This document shows, one piece after another, positions 10,901-20,649 of a stretch of DNA of 64,000 nucleotides. The first letter of the stretch is position 1. The number at the start of each line of letters is the position of its first letter. The DNA is taken from contig NC_087065.1 of assembly GCF_963678635.1 (NCBI RefSeq), forward strand, positions 61,158,754 through 61,222,753, written 5' to 3'. The notes under the pieces were generated by a model. It was not told where the DNA came from, did not search any database, and saw only the letters and a list, made by a program, of their open reading frames with translations. A program made the position numbers and the translations under genes. The DNA is from Symsagittifera roscoffensis. Its lineage: Eukaryota; Xenacoelomorpha; Acoela; Convolutidae.

Positions 10901-13900
10901 AAAAAAAGTTACCTCGAGCACAAATATTACATTACTTTCCTTACGAATTTCGGAACGAAATATCACACATAGTAATATATTAAATACTACAAATAGCATG
11001 AGTCATTTCGAATTGAAACGAGTTTAACGAGGATTAAATCTCCTCTTATGGGTTAATAGCATGAAATATATCGCAAGTTAATTGTCCTAAGATAGCCAAA
11101 TTGGCAGTTTATAAACGCCCATAACTTTTTAATAAATGATCACAGGAGATTACCTTTCAATTGATATAAAAATTTTTGTCAAAATTTGCTAATAAAAAAG
11201 TAGACGTTAGTCTGGAGAAGAGTTAACCAACCCGACCACAGAATATTTCGCCATTTTCTTCGGAATTTTTTTTTATAAACTCTTGATAAACTAAGTTGGG
11301 TAAATTAGGGTTGACGTTTTTGAACTATTTTGCTGAAATCAAACCTAATTGGGCAATTTTTAATAATCCAACTGGAGTCGAAACAGATTGTTTTTAGGAC
11401 AAGATTTTGACACCAATAGTTGCTCAAAGAAAACTAAACTCCTCCTATTAGGGCAAAAGACTCGATGCTGTGATTGCATTTTTAAGGTATTTGGAGCAGT
11501 TTTAAATTTTAAAAAATTGCTGTACTAAAAAGAAGAAAGAATTTTTTTTATATAAAATTTGAGATTTTTTGTAAGAATTATCCCCCCAAATGCCATATAA
11601 AAAACAAAGTGATAGATTTCCCTTTTAGTAACAAATATATTATGACAAATAAGCTTCCTTCAACAATTTCTACGACGGATCAAATATCCGCTCACGTGTT
11701 GATAGCGCGAAATGTATCGCGTGTTAATTGTCCCAAATTGGTCACAATGGTGATCTTTAAGCCCCATTATTTTACGAAAAATGATCACAGGTGCAATATC
11801 TTTTCAAATTTAAGCTCAAGACAACAATATTTTTTGAATGATAAAAAAAAACTTCGCCGCCAAAAAGGCTACTTTAAAAGTCTAAATTTGTTTGACGAAA
11901 AAAAAAGCCACCTGAGCACAAATATTCTAATACTTTCCTTACAAAACTCGGAACAGCTATATCATTTTAGCAGTAACAAAATGCTGATTGTTTTTTCATT
12001 ATTTTTGACCGCGTTTCAATTAACTTCATGAAAAATTGCCGCAATTTTTAGATTGACTACGTTTTGTTTGGATAATTTAATCAGTACTATAGATATGGCT
12101 AATCGTTCCGACTTTCGAGAAAAATGACGGAATGATATTCCGTCAAAAATGGCTCAGGGTGTTTTTTTTTGTTCAGACGACAAATTTCGACTTTTTATTT
12201 AGCCATTTTTGACGGAATATCATCTAAAATGTATTGTTGTCTTGAGCTCAAATTTAAAAGGATAATTCACCTGTGATCATTTTTTGTAAAATGTAACAAG
12301 TTTAAAGGTTGCCATTTTGGCCATTTTGGGACAATTAACGTGCGATATATTTCGCCATTAACGCGTACGCAGATATATGATCTGTCGTAAAAATGGTTCC
12401 AAAGGGGTTGAAGCAAGCTTTTTGCCATAATTGCGATGTTTCTAGGAGCAAAAATTATCACTTTGTATTTTATATGATTTGATTATAAAAAACTCAAATT
12501 TTTAGAAAAAAAATTTTTTTTTTAAAACTCATCAATTGTTATAAAGCAAACATTGCTTAATAGAATTTATAAGGCAGTCTGAAATTCAGGGCTTCGCCCT
12601 AGTACGAGCAGTTTGATTATATTTTTTGCATTGTTTTTGTGTTCAGACTTCTTTCAATGCCATCTTCAGAGCGCAGGGACTACAGATGCAGTTTCCCTCT
12701 TGGGACAGAGAAAACGCCACCCTAAACCTAAATGATACCAGTGTACGGATAATTATTCTTGTTTTCGAAATTGTTGTGCCACTAAAAGATTTCAGACTAT
12801 TTTTTAAACTACGCTTGGGTGATTCGCTGTGCTGCTCTACAGCTTAGATGCTGATTTCTTGTGGACTTTAAATATGCTAAAGTTCATTGAAAAAAGATCA
12901 CAACCAGCTTCCAATGACCAGATAACTTAACTTATTAAAATTGTTTGATTTCCCTGAAAAAGTCGAAAAAACATGGATAGTTAATATAACTGGCCGAAAA
13001 CAGAAGACAGTTTGTGTATGTTCTGTTTAGTACACGCTAAAGCGACCTGTTTCTTGGTACAGCTTAGGACTCAACTTAATCTTCGTCGGCGTCTTGATTC
13101 CAATCATGCTCTTCCTCAACTCAGACTGCTTCCGCCACATCATCTTCAAGTTCAAAATGTGTCTGTACAAAATTAGAGGTCAAAAGGACACCCTCGCTTT
13201 TGACGTTGACCTCCCACTGGCTTTCTCAGCGGCCAAAGATCACAAGAGGCTCTTGACAGGGCTCTTTTTGGGTTGTAAGTTGCATACCTATTACTAAAAC
13301 TAATTACATTTTTACTTTAAAAGTGATTTAATTTTTTTTTAATTTCATCATCAAAAAGGGCATTGATGTACGCAGGGGCGGATCTAGGATTTCCTCTAGG
13401 GCGGCGGATTTTCAAAAAAAATTCGAAAATTTTGTCGACCTTTTTTTAGGTCGACCAAATTGATTTTCTGAGCTCTGCTAAAGCTCTACAAATACCATTT
13501 TTTGGCCAAAATTTCTGCGCCGCAGGCGAAATTTTGAAAAAAAAACAGGCCAAAAAATGCGTTTTTAGGCTTTTTTTGGAAAATTTTTACCAAAAAATCG
13601 CGTTTTTTCGGCGCGCGCTCCCCCCTCAAAGTTAGTATATATTGACGCCAAAGGCGCCTTTAGAAAAATTTTAGGGTCGGTTGGTCAAAAGTGGGTTTCT
13701 TAAAAAATACCAAAGGGGGGAACCTTTGGGTAGGCAGGGGGTCGAATCCCTGAAGGGAAGGCGTCCCCCCCCCCCCCCAAATCCGCCCCTGGATGTACGT
13801 GCTCACGTTGCTGTTTACGCTTTTTCAGTTTATCTCACAATGCAATGTTATGGTTATGTTTTTTTAGTTGTTTCAATCTCTCTTGCCATTGCAGTGGATT

Positions 13901-16900
13901 TGGTCCGTCATTATAAGTTCAACGAGTGTCTCACATCCAACGAACACATAATAGACCAGTGTATCATCAGACAGGAGTACAACGGGTGCACATTCGTGGC
14001 CTCCCATTTCAGTGTCCTGTGGCAACTGCCGCAGCAGTTGGCAGCCTCTATCTCACAAGTGTTTGTAGTGGTGACTGCTTACCAGATTGCCTACCTTCAG
14101 GCACCTGACTACGAATCGGAACCATGTATGTTTGTAGCTGTTATATCATCTATATCTGGCCTGCTGAACGTTTTTTGGAAACTTCAAATAAAAATTTGAA
14201 AAGCTTCAAAATTAATTGAAAACAATACTAATCATATCAGAGCAGAAACATGAAAGCTCATTTTGCTTTTTAAGGTTTATGGAGTAATGATCGCCATAAA
14301 AATGGAAGAAACTTTCGAAAAAAAATTTCAAATTATTTTAAAAGTCAAAATAGTTTGCCTAATTTGAGCTTGGAACAATTTATGGGACGGATTAATTCGT
14401 CGCTTGAGCTTTGACTGCACGAAAAGTATCGGGGGTTGAGTGTACCAAGTTAGCCAAACTGGCAATTTTCAAACGCCCTTAATTTTGCAAAAATTTATCA
14501 AAGAACTTTTTTTTATAAATAGATTCAGGAATTCAAAAATTCAGAAGGTGAAAAAATTTAGATGGCGAAAATTGTCTGAAGAATTGAAACTGCAGCAAGC
14601 AAAGAAAATCTACTCGTTCTTCAAAGTTTGAAAATCAGTTTTTGTTTCTGCTCTAATTACAAATAGGAAATCAAAAATTTCTTTATTGTTGCGACTTTCG
14701 AAGAAAGCGACGGAAAAATCGGACTCTGTAGGATTCTTTTTTTAGATAAAATCTTTTTTAAATCGCCAATCAAAATTTGTCTTATAGTGACACCATGAGC
14801 TCAGTTTTTTTCAAAAAAAAAAACAACCTGCGTTCATTTTTTTTACTTTGAGCTATGCCATTTTGGGACAATTACAACGCGATAAGTTTTCTGCAATTAA
14901 TAGGTGAGCGGTATTTTAATCCAGCTGTGAGTTTATTTTCAATTAAAATGAGGCAAGTTTGGGTTATGCTAATTCTGTAATAGCCGCATCATTTTGTACT
15001 GAACATGTCTTGTAGAGTGAGAACTTTGACAAACATTCAATTTTTTATGATTTCTTTTGAAATCTTCATCAATATAAAAACAACACTGCTCGTATCAGGG
15101 CGACGCCCTGAATGTTCCGACTGCTTTTTAAGATTTATGGAGCAGCAGTAATAACATTAAAAAAAATTAAATGAAATTTTTTATGAAATCATCCCCCCAC
15201 ACGCCTTATGAAGTACAAAAAGATAGATTTCGTTCCTTGTAACAAATCAATTATGGCAAATAAGCTTCGTTCAACCAATTTGGAACGATTTATAAGACGG
15301 ATTAAATCTCCGCTTACTCGTTATTAGCGTGAATTATATCGCGCGTTAATTGTCCCAATTTGGTCAAAATGGCAATCTTTAAACCTTCATAACTTTACGA
15401 AAAATGATCACAGGTGAAATATCTTTTCAAATTTAAGCTCAGGACAACAATACCTTTTGAATGATATAAAAAATTCCGTCAAAAATGGCTAGTTAAAAAG
15501 TCGAAATTTGTCTGAAGAAAAAAAAACCCACCCCGAGCACAAATATTCCGTTACTTTCGTATCGAAAGTCGGAACAAAAAAACAATACCACTTGAGCGCA
15601 AGTTTAGTTGAAAGGAAACAAAAGCTTTGTGTTGAATGAAAAATTATAGTTTATTTATCCTTTTGTCCATTTTTGAAAGCAAAAGACCGAAAATTTGTGG
15701 TGGACGTGTTCTTTTTCCAGATATTGACTGAACTTGATTATACGATCTAAAAACATTGATTTCAGAAGTTTAAACTAGAAACAAAAATCTTCTGCGACCA
15801 ATCGTTTTGTAGTTATGGAGCTTGATATTTAGACTACTCATAACTCAATTGGGATAATAATTGCGCGATATATTTCGAGCACGCGTAAAGCAGAAGTAGT
15901 TAATTAAATCATTCCGAATTAAATTAGATTAGGCTTGCATTTTTTTCTCATAATTTCGTTACTAGACGCATAATATATCTTTTTGAACATGAAGTTGCGT
16001 GAGAGGTCAAGAATTAAACAAGACTTCTTGTAGCTACAGGGATCAATCCCCTCACTGAGCCAATATTGTTTGTGAAATTGTTCTGAATAAAAAATAAACC
16101 AACCCGAGCATAAATATTCCTCACTTTCTTCGAAAGTCGGAAAAAAACAAAATGAAACCCAAAGTTTACCTTTGTGATGTTTAAGCGTTAAAGCGCCGGT
16201 ACATTCAGAGCTTCGTCCTGATACAAGCAGTCTTGTTTTTTCAGGAAATAACTTTTTCGAACATAAAATATATTTTATAGGGCTTATGATAAAACAGGAG
16301 ATCATCTTCTTGACAGTTTCATTATCCTTCAGTGATATTTTACGAAACGCTAAATAATTTCTTAGTCGCTTGGGACAACAGTTCGAAACAAAAATTGTTG
16401 CCGAAATTTTGTTGATGATCAATTGGATTTTCTGTTTCAGACAAAATGCAGGGCATATTCATTGGTCTTTGCTTCCTCGCAAAAGGTAAATATTTTTATA
16501 AACTTGGTGCAGCGAATTACTTTAAGACCTTTAAGTTTTCCATACCTAATACAGCACCAATTACTTCAAACAAAATATGACGAGCAATGTTGATTAAATT
16601 AGCGGATTAGGGGGGGGGGGGTAGGAAGCTTATTAGGGGGGGGGGGGGGGGGGGGGGTAGGAGATTCGACCCTGGCACCAACCAAAGGGTTCCGCGTATT
16701 AGTTGTATTGTACGGCATCCATTTTTGGCCGAACGTTTCTTAAAAACTTCCAAAGCGACAAATTACACTTAGGAGGTGGCGCACACATCTGTGAAAAAAG
16801 TGCCCAAAAATGGTACTAAACAGGTAACAAAATCAACCGGTGCATTTTTGTAGGTCGATCAAGTTGATTTTCCGAGCGCTCTCAGATTATTATAAAGATC

Positions 16901-17556
16901 CAAATTTTACAGATTTCTTGCGCCGCTGCAAATCTTTGAAAAACAGGGCAAAAAAGCCATTCTTGGGCACTTTTTGGGACATTTTGACCAAAAAAAAATT
17001 GTTTTTTTTTTTCGGCGCGCGCTCCCCTTCAAATTTAGTATATACTGGCGCCAAAGGCGTCTTTAGAACACTTTTAGGGTTGGTCAGCCAAAAACGGATG
17101 TCATAAAATAAAGCCAAAGATGAGCACTTTGGTTAGTGAGGGGGTCGAACCCCTCAGGAGGATAGGCATACAGCCCCCCCCCCCCCCCCCCCCCCCGAAG
17201 TTCACCCCTGATCTCCCCCCACTCGAAAATTTTCTAGATCCGCTACTGGTTGATTATATAACATTAATACTAAACTTGATAGTCGGGTTAGCCAATTTTT
17301 TTAAGACAATTTTAGGAGGCAATTTAACATTATGTTTTCAGCGATTGGAGCAGCCTTTGTGTTGTCGTTATCCAACTTGTTGAACTTGGTCTCCGCTTTT
17401 TGCATCTACAACAGCTCCGACGACACCAAATGCCAGCTGCCAGACGGAAAACTGTACTGGTATTACGTCATAATAGCCGGAATACAACTGATAGGGATAG
17501 CATTGTCGATTTACGCATTTAAGAAATTCTTCCGCTGGGCACATGGCGAGACCTAA
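6970..17556 (+). CDS. POT/PTR-family (SLC15-type) solute transporter, complete seven-exon gene
   Basis: Joining 6970-7987, 8285-8439, 12647-12742, 13031-13274, 13868-14125, 16441-16485 and 17342-17556 gives 2031 nt, or 676 codons plus TAA. Every exon pair agrees in phase and all introns are GT-AG. The protein has a ~95-residue Ser/Thr-rich cytoplasmic N-terminus, then about 12 predicted membrane spans. Family marks are FGADQ (237-241), YYWFEKLGA (255-263, usually 'YW.INLGA'), RLLPVF and the VLWQLPQ / QAPD...MQGIFIGLCFL region. POT proteins import di/tripeptides or histidine with protons; the sequence order looks closest to SLC15A3/A4 (endolysosomal), an inference from memory. Odd: the ExxER motif of helix 1 is absent (ESCAI at 112-116), and INLGA is EKLGA. 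Low-homology regions leave small exon-edge uncertainty. Confidence 0.85.
7988..8284. other. transporter intron 1
   Basis: GTCAGT...TTCAG intron of 297 bp. No repeat or RNA gene was seen in it. Confidence 0.8.
8285..8439 (+). CDS. transporter exon 2
   Basis: Acceptor TTCAG; the exon completes the split Asp codon and encodes ...FVKFDYGGQF...RLLPVFLSLVPYFYFK, matching the POT segment '.AK..+GG.+....V..+...+RLLPVF..+IPY'. Donor GTAACT, phase 0. Confidence 0.88.
8567..8913. repeat. hairpin element with ~130 bp inverted arms
   Basis: Left arm (about 8567-8696) and right arm (about 8784-8913) are near-complementary, for example GCGAGTTCTTTCTGGCTTGA against TCAAGCCAGAAAGAACTCGC. The ~87 bp centre contains a hAT-MITE-like end TCTAGATCCGCCCCTTC. 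Confidence 0.88.
8937..9150 (+). mobile_element. hAT-like MITE fragment
   Basis: Shares GGCGCCAAAGGCGCC, the AACCCTTTGGGTAG.CAGGG and TCGAATCCCTGAGGGGA segments, and the AAATCCGC end with the intact copy at 13373-13791. The left terminal repeat is missing. Confidence 0.7.
9476..10383. mobile_element. non-autonomous DNA transposon with CCCGGGTTGACC TIRs, TA flanks
   Basis: The ends are CCCGGGTTGACC and its exact reverse complement GGTCAACCCGGG, each followed inward by AAAATGCTA-type sequence. Both outer flanks are TA (9474-9475 and 10384-10385), as for Tc1/mariner-type insertion. No transposase frame is present in its 908 bp. Internal short palindromes built from CATACAATTTCCATA recur. A related inverted copy is at 26133-27258. 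Confidence 0.75.
10725..10956 (-). mobile_element. HINE-like repeat fragment
   Basis: Reverse-oriented body (TTAATTGTGCCAAACTGGCC, GTTAAAAACTAAAATTTCTG) ending at the 5' terminus CGGAAC at 10951-10956. The 3' end is missing. Confidence 0.7.
11035..11265 (-). mobile_element. HINE-like repeat fragment, diverged
   Basis: Shares GGATTAAATCTCC, TATATCGCAAGTTAATTGTC and the CCAACCCGA..ACAGAATATT end segment. Both termini are eroded. Confidence 0.6.
11440..11954 (-). mobile_element. HINE-like repeat copy
   Basis: Carries the ATCCCCCCAAATGCCATAT, CGCGTGTTAATTGTCCCAAA and GAGCACAAATATTCTAATAC segments in order, ending CTCGGAAC. Its chance open frame (11609-12031) is not a gene. Confidence 0.75.
12115..12615 (+). 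mobile_element. HINE-like repeat copy abutting transporter exon 3
   Basis: Starts GTTCCGACTTTCGAGAA and ends ...AGGCAGTCTGAAATTCAGGG plus GAGCAGTTTGATT. Its 3' end lies about 30 bp from the exon 3 acceptor at 12645-12646. Confidence 0.8.
12647..12742 (+). CDS. transporter exon 3
   Basis: Acceptor GTTTTTGTGTTCAG, phase 0 in and out, 32 codons (TSFNAIFRAQGLQMQ...), donor GTACGG. It matches the POT stretch after the 'IPY' helix ('.Q...T+.+Q...M'). It contains possible N-glycosylation sites (NATL, NDTS), fitting a luminal or extracellular loop. Confidence 0.82.
13031..13274 (+). CDS. transporter exon 4
   Basis: Acceptor TTCTGTTTAG, phase 0; the alternative AG at 13061-13062 would break the phase. 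It encodes a membrane span (LGLNLIFVGVLIPIMLFL), a basic loop and AKDHKRLLTGLFLG, leading into the next span. Donor GTAAGT, leaving one base. Confidence 0.85.
13373..13791 (+). mobile_element. hAT-type MITE with perfect 8 bp target duplication
   Basis: The 419 bp element begins CAGGGGCGGATCTAGGATTT and ends AAATCCGCCCCTG. It is flanked on both sides by GATGTACG (13365-13372 and 13792-13799). Eight-base duplications and CA..GGGGCGG-type ends are hAT features. There is no coding capacity. It lies in transporter intron 4. Confidence 0.9.
13868..14125 (+). CDS. transporter exon 5
   Basis: Acceptor ATGTTTTTTTAG at 13866-13867 completes a Phe codon and gives a full span (FVSISLAIAVDL). An in-phase AG at 13893-13894 would drop nine residues of that span and is thought less likely. 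It ends QAPDYESEP plus one base; donor GTATGT. The VLWQLPQQ motif and Cys pairs of the luminal loop are here. Confidence 0.83.
14688..15030 (+). mobile_element. HINE-like repeat, partial
   Basis: Starts GTTGCGACTTTCGAAGAAAG, the 5' terminal hairpin, followed by degraded body sequence. The 3' end is absent. Confidence 0.6.
15079..15575 (-). mobile_element. HINE-like repeat, intact copy
   Basis: Both ends are present. The left (3') end has CAGGGC-GAC-GCCCTG (15096-15110) followed by GTTCCGACT. The right (5') end has ACTTTCG-TAT-CGAAAGT and AGTCGGAAC. The hairpin loop differs from that of the 55588 copy while the stem is kept. Confidence 0.85.
15830..16240. repeat. jumble of HINE-like fragments
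   Basis: A forward body fragment (TTGCGCGATATATTTCG), a reverse 5' end (CACTTTCTTCGAAAGTCGG near 16125) and a forward 3' end (CTGATACAAGCAGTCTTG near 16220) lie next to one another. Confidence 0.55.
16441..16485 (+). CDS. transporter exon 6 (45 nt micro-exon)
   Basis: Acceptor TTCTGTTTCAG, donor GTAAAT, 45 nt, phase 1 at both sides. Joined to its neighbours it reads YKMQGIFIGLCFLAKA-IG, matching the conserved POT segment 'P.SM+G+.MGL+FL..G+G'. Skipping it keeps the frame but removes part of a membrane helix. Confidence 0.85.
16486..17341. other. transporter intron 6 with head-to-head hAT-like MITE remnants
   Basis: Between 16600 and 17245 lie two diverged hAT-like MITE copies in opposite orientation. 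The first has G-runs (12 G at 16610-16621, 22 G at 16636-16657). The second has a 23 C run (17174-17196) and ends in TTTTCTAGATCCGCTACTGG. Confidence 0.7.
17342..17556 (+). CDS. transporter exon 7 (C-terminus)
   Basis: Acceptor TATGTTTTCAG; it completes the Ala codon and encodes a span (IGAAFVLSLSNLLNLVSAF), a Cys-containing luminal loop, a last span (YYVIIAGIQLIGIALSIYAF) and a short basic tail ending WAHGET, then TAA. Confidence 0.87.
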
Positions 17557-17631
17557 AGTAAACATCGATAAACTGTTTCTGAAAACCGATAAACTAGAAT
17601 TTTAATAAGAACAGTGAACACCTTTTGCCAC

Positions 17632-17637
17632 AATAAA
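17632..17637 (+). terminator. poly(A) signal of the transporter gene
   Basis: AATAAA 76 bp after the stop codon. The surrounding 3' UTR sequence recurs, changed, near 22490-22570 where the signal reads TATAAA. Confidence 0.7.
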
Positions 17638-17699
17638 ATTAATATATTCATGAACAAAATGTACGCAGTAAGATGTTAGAGTTAAAGTTCAACAAGTGG

Positions 17700-17985
17700 A
17701 GGATTTAGGGGGGAGGTGATTTTATTTTATTTTTTATTCAAAAATACATTTTTTGGTGGTGGTGGAAGGGGGAGCGCACGTCAAAAAAACACGCGCTTGT
17801 CAAAATTTTTACAAAGTGGGCCTAAAAAGGTATTTTTAGGCCTTTTGTTTTTTTTTCTGACTAGGATTTTATAGTGTTCTATGAATTCTCAGAGAATCAA
17901 TTTGGTCGAGCAAAAAAAGTCGACAAAATTTGAGAAAATATCAATAAAATTCCTCTCGATAAAATCTTAGAGCCACTCCTGAATT
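17700..17985 (-). mobile_element. hAT-like MITE fragment (unit 1)
   Basis: GGAGGATTTAGGGGGGAGG start, GGGGGAGCGCACG and the TTTTAGGCC-rich centre match the family. The counterpart in unit 2 is 22573-22750. Confidence 0.65.
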
Positions 17986-17996
17986 CGATCCTTTTT

Positions 17997-18365
17997 GTTC
18001 TGACTTTCGATACAAAAGTAACGGAATATTTGTGTTCGGGGTGCGTTTTTTTTTCTTCAGACAAATTTCGACTTATTAACTAGCCATTTTTGACAGAATT
18101 TTTTTATATCATTCGAAAGGTATTGTTGTCCTGAGCTCAAATTTGAAAAAATATTGATTTGTTACACGGAGCGAAATCTATCCTTTTGTACTTTATGTAG
18201 CGTGTGGGGTGATGATTGTCATTTAAGAAATTCAAAATTTAGAAGAAAAAAAATTCAATTTGTTTTATTTCATTTAATTTTTTAATGTTATTACAGCTCC
18301 ATAAACCTTAAAAGGCAAACGGAAAATTCAGGTCTTCGCCGCCTTGATACGAGCCGTCTTATTAA
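17997..18365 (+). mobile_element. HINE-like repeat, internally deleted
   Basis: The 5' end GTTCTGACTTTCGATAC and 3' end GATACGAGCCGTCTTATT are present, but about 120 bp of the middle is missing. It is not found in unit 2 of the duplication. Confidence 0.75.
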
Positions 18366-18639
18366 TTTAATTTCTATATTTAAAGTTTAGAGAACTATCT
18401 ATTCTATTAAATGCGTCGAAGTTTCTTGAACAACTTCTGCAGCGTTTTTCAAAAAATTGTTGTAAGTTTTTCTAACAAAATTTACACAGGTTATGATATC
18501 GATTTCCTGGCTAGACCTGTAAGAATTAAATTTATGGCGCATTTTTAAATTTCACCTTGAGCTAAGTAGAATAAGGCCTACAGTTAGTTTTATATGAAAA
18601 TGATTGGACCTCAATTTTCGATCGGATGCTAAATAGTAG

Positions 18640-20645
18640 AAATTTGTAGGTCTTAAGAAAATACTTTGTACGTCGCGCCGCATACCGTTTTCGCCGCATT
18701 TCATAGTCGAGGGCTTACATTGCGTTGTCTGTTTTTTCTTATGTATCGCTGTCTGCCTTTTCTTAGGTCGCGCCGTCAGGTTTTTCCTGAGACGCTCCGC
18801 CAATTTTTTCATTAGTCGCGCCGCCAGTTTTCTCCTAAAACATGTTAGTATTTTTATAAGTTTCACCGTCAGTCTTTTCTTAATTCGCACAGTTAGTTTT
18901 TTCATAATTCGCGCCACCCGTTTTTTCTTATGTGCTTTTTTCCAAAGTCGCGCCGCCAGACTTCTCCTAAATCGTGCAGTTAGTCTTTATTCAAGTCGCG
19001 CCCTCAGTCGTTTCCTATTTAGCGCCGCCAGTTTTTTTCGTTGAGTCGCGCAAAAACTGTATAAACGGCGCGATCACAAATTTTTTACTGAGTCGAAGAC
19101 ATTGAGATGAGAAAAAGGCTACACATGATCGTAGTCAAAAGTCGGAGAAGAGATAACAAGCAAAATATTTGATTATAATATCATATAGATAGAAAAAAGC
19201 AAAAACTGTACAACCAAATTTTACAAAAGTTGCACACATACAGATCTAATTTTTTTAAGTAGTTAACATTAATAATTGCGCCTGTAAGTTTTTTCTGACA
19301 CGAGATAAAGATAATTTTGATATGCCTAAATTATAAAGAAAAACAGATGAACTTTAACTGGCTCAAGGTCTTCTCCCAAATCGTTCCACCAACTTTTTCT
19401 AAATCGCACCATTAGTCTATTCTTGAGCCGCACAGCTAAAATTTGTCTTAAGTCGCGCCGTCAGTTTTTTCTTAGGACGCGCAGCTGAATTCTTTACCTG
19501 TTTCAAGCCGTCAGCTATTGCTCAAGACATTTTTTTCCGCAACTTTCAGCGACTTAAGAAAAGACTTAGACTTAGAAAAAAGAGTTGATTTTTTTAGTCG
19601 CGCCGTCAGACTTTTCTTAAGTCTCTCGGTTAGTCTTTTCAAAAATCGCGCCGCCAGTTTTTTCTAAGTCGCGCCACAAGACTTCTCTTAAATTGCAATG
19701 ACTTCTCCTAAATTGCACAAGAATTCTCCTAATTTCTTAATTAGCACTGCCACGAAAACAAAACTTTAATGGCGCGAAAAAGATTTACGTGTCCCAATTT
19801 AAGAAAAAATTGATAGCGCGACATACGAAAATACTGACGGCGCAATTTAAGAAAAAAACTGTTGCGACGCTAGTTGAGAAAGACTCTAGAGATGCGTATA
19901 AAAAAAACGGTTACGGCGCGGCTTACGAAAAGACTCTACCGTCATGAGTTTTCCGGCATGACTCTACCGGCATGACAGAAAAGACCAACGGCTCGATTTA
20001 CGATAAGAATATGGCAAGCAATTTAAGAAAAGACAGACGGCGTGACTCAAGAAAATGTTTTATTTCTTGCCTAGTCGCGCGTCTCAGAGAGGTTTATTCT
20101 CAGTCGCGATGATCAAAAATGGCAATTTTCATTTGCGCTTGTCGCGCAATCTCTTTATGTCGCGCCCGTCTCGATGGTTTTTGAATCGTGCCGGTCGGTT
20201 TGCCAGTCTGGATTTGCCAATGCAATATCATATCGCGCTGGTCTAGAATTGCTAAAATTGGGTCGCGTTGGTTTTTTCTTAAGTTGTGTCTCTAAAGTCT
20301 TTTCTCAAATCGAGCCGCTAAAGTCTTTTCTTAAGTCGCGTCGTCAGTGTTCTTCAAAAATGCGCTCTGAAATCTTTTTTTTAAGTCGTGCGCTAAAACT
20401 TAAGAAAACATTGACGACGCTACTTAAAAAGAAACTGAAGGCGCAACCCAAGAAAAGACCGACAGTCCGATGTAGAAAAAACTGACGCTGCGAATTGAGA
20501 AAAGACTGACGACACGATCCAAGAAAAGACTGACGGCGCCACTTACGAAAAGACCGACGGCGCGACTTAAGAAAAGACTACGGCGTGACCCAAGAAAAGA
20601 CAGACAGCTCGACTTACAAAAAGGCTAGACTGCGCGACTTACGAA
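18640..20645. repeat. foldback-like minisatellite, unit 1
   Basis: Short repeats of about 22-26 bp built on TCGCGCCGTCAG and TTTTTTCTTAAG run in one orientation at 18640-19080 and 19375-19745. After about 19785 the same motif runs as the reverse complement (CTGACGGCGCGA, CTTAAGAAAAGA) to 20645. A unique ~290 bp segment interrupts the left arm. Arms of tandem repeats in inverted orientation are the structure of Foldback/TU-type elements. No coding frame is supported. Confidence 0.8.
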
Positions 20646-20649
20646 ATCA

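Larger units (their letters stand above)
8440..12646. other. transporter intron 2 (4.2 kb, repeat-filled)
   Basis: Holds a long hairpin (8567-8913), a partial hAT-like MITE (8937-9150), a TA-flanked element (9476-10383) and four HINE-like copies or fragments. No extra exon is needed, because exons 2 and 3 join without a gap against the family. Confidence 0.75.
14126..16440. other. transporter intron 5
   Basis: Filled mainly with HINE-like material: a diverged fragment (14380-14530), a forward partial copy from 14688, an intact reverse copy (15079-15575) and scattered ends to 16240. No exon other than those listed was recognised. Confidence 0.65.

Noticed and set aside
11609-12031. 140-codon open frame on the plus strand
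   Set aside because: It lies wholly in HINE-like repeat sequence and its immediate flank, and has no protein-like features.
15919-16422. 167-codon minus-strand open frame
   Set aside because: It overlaps HINE-like fragments and the acceptor region of transporter exon 6; composition is Lys/Ile/Phe-rich as expected from AT-rich DNA.
18552-18917. 121-codon Lys/Arg-rich minus-strand frame
   Set aside because: It is a periodic translation of the minisatellite (KKLTVRIKK-type repeats), not a gene.
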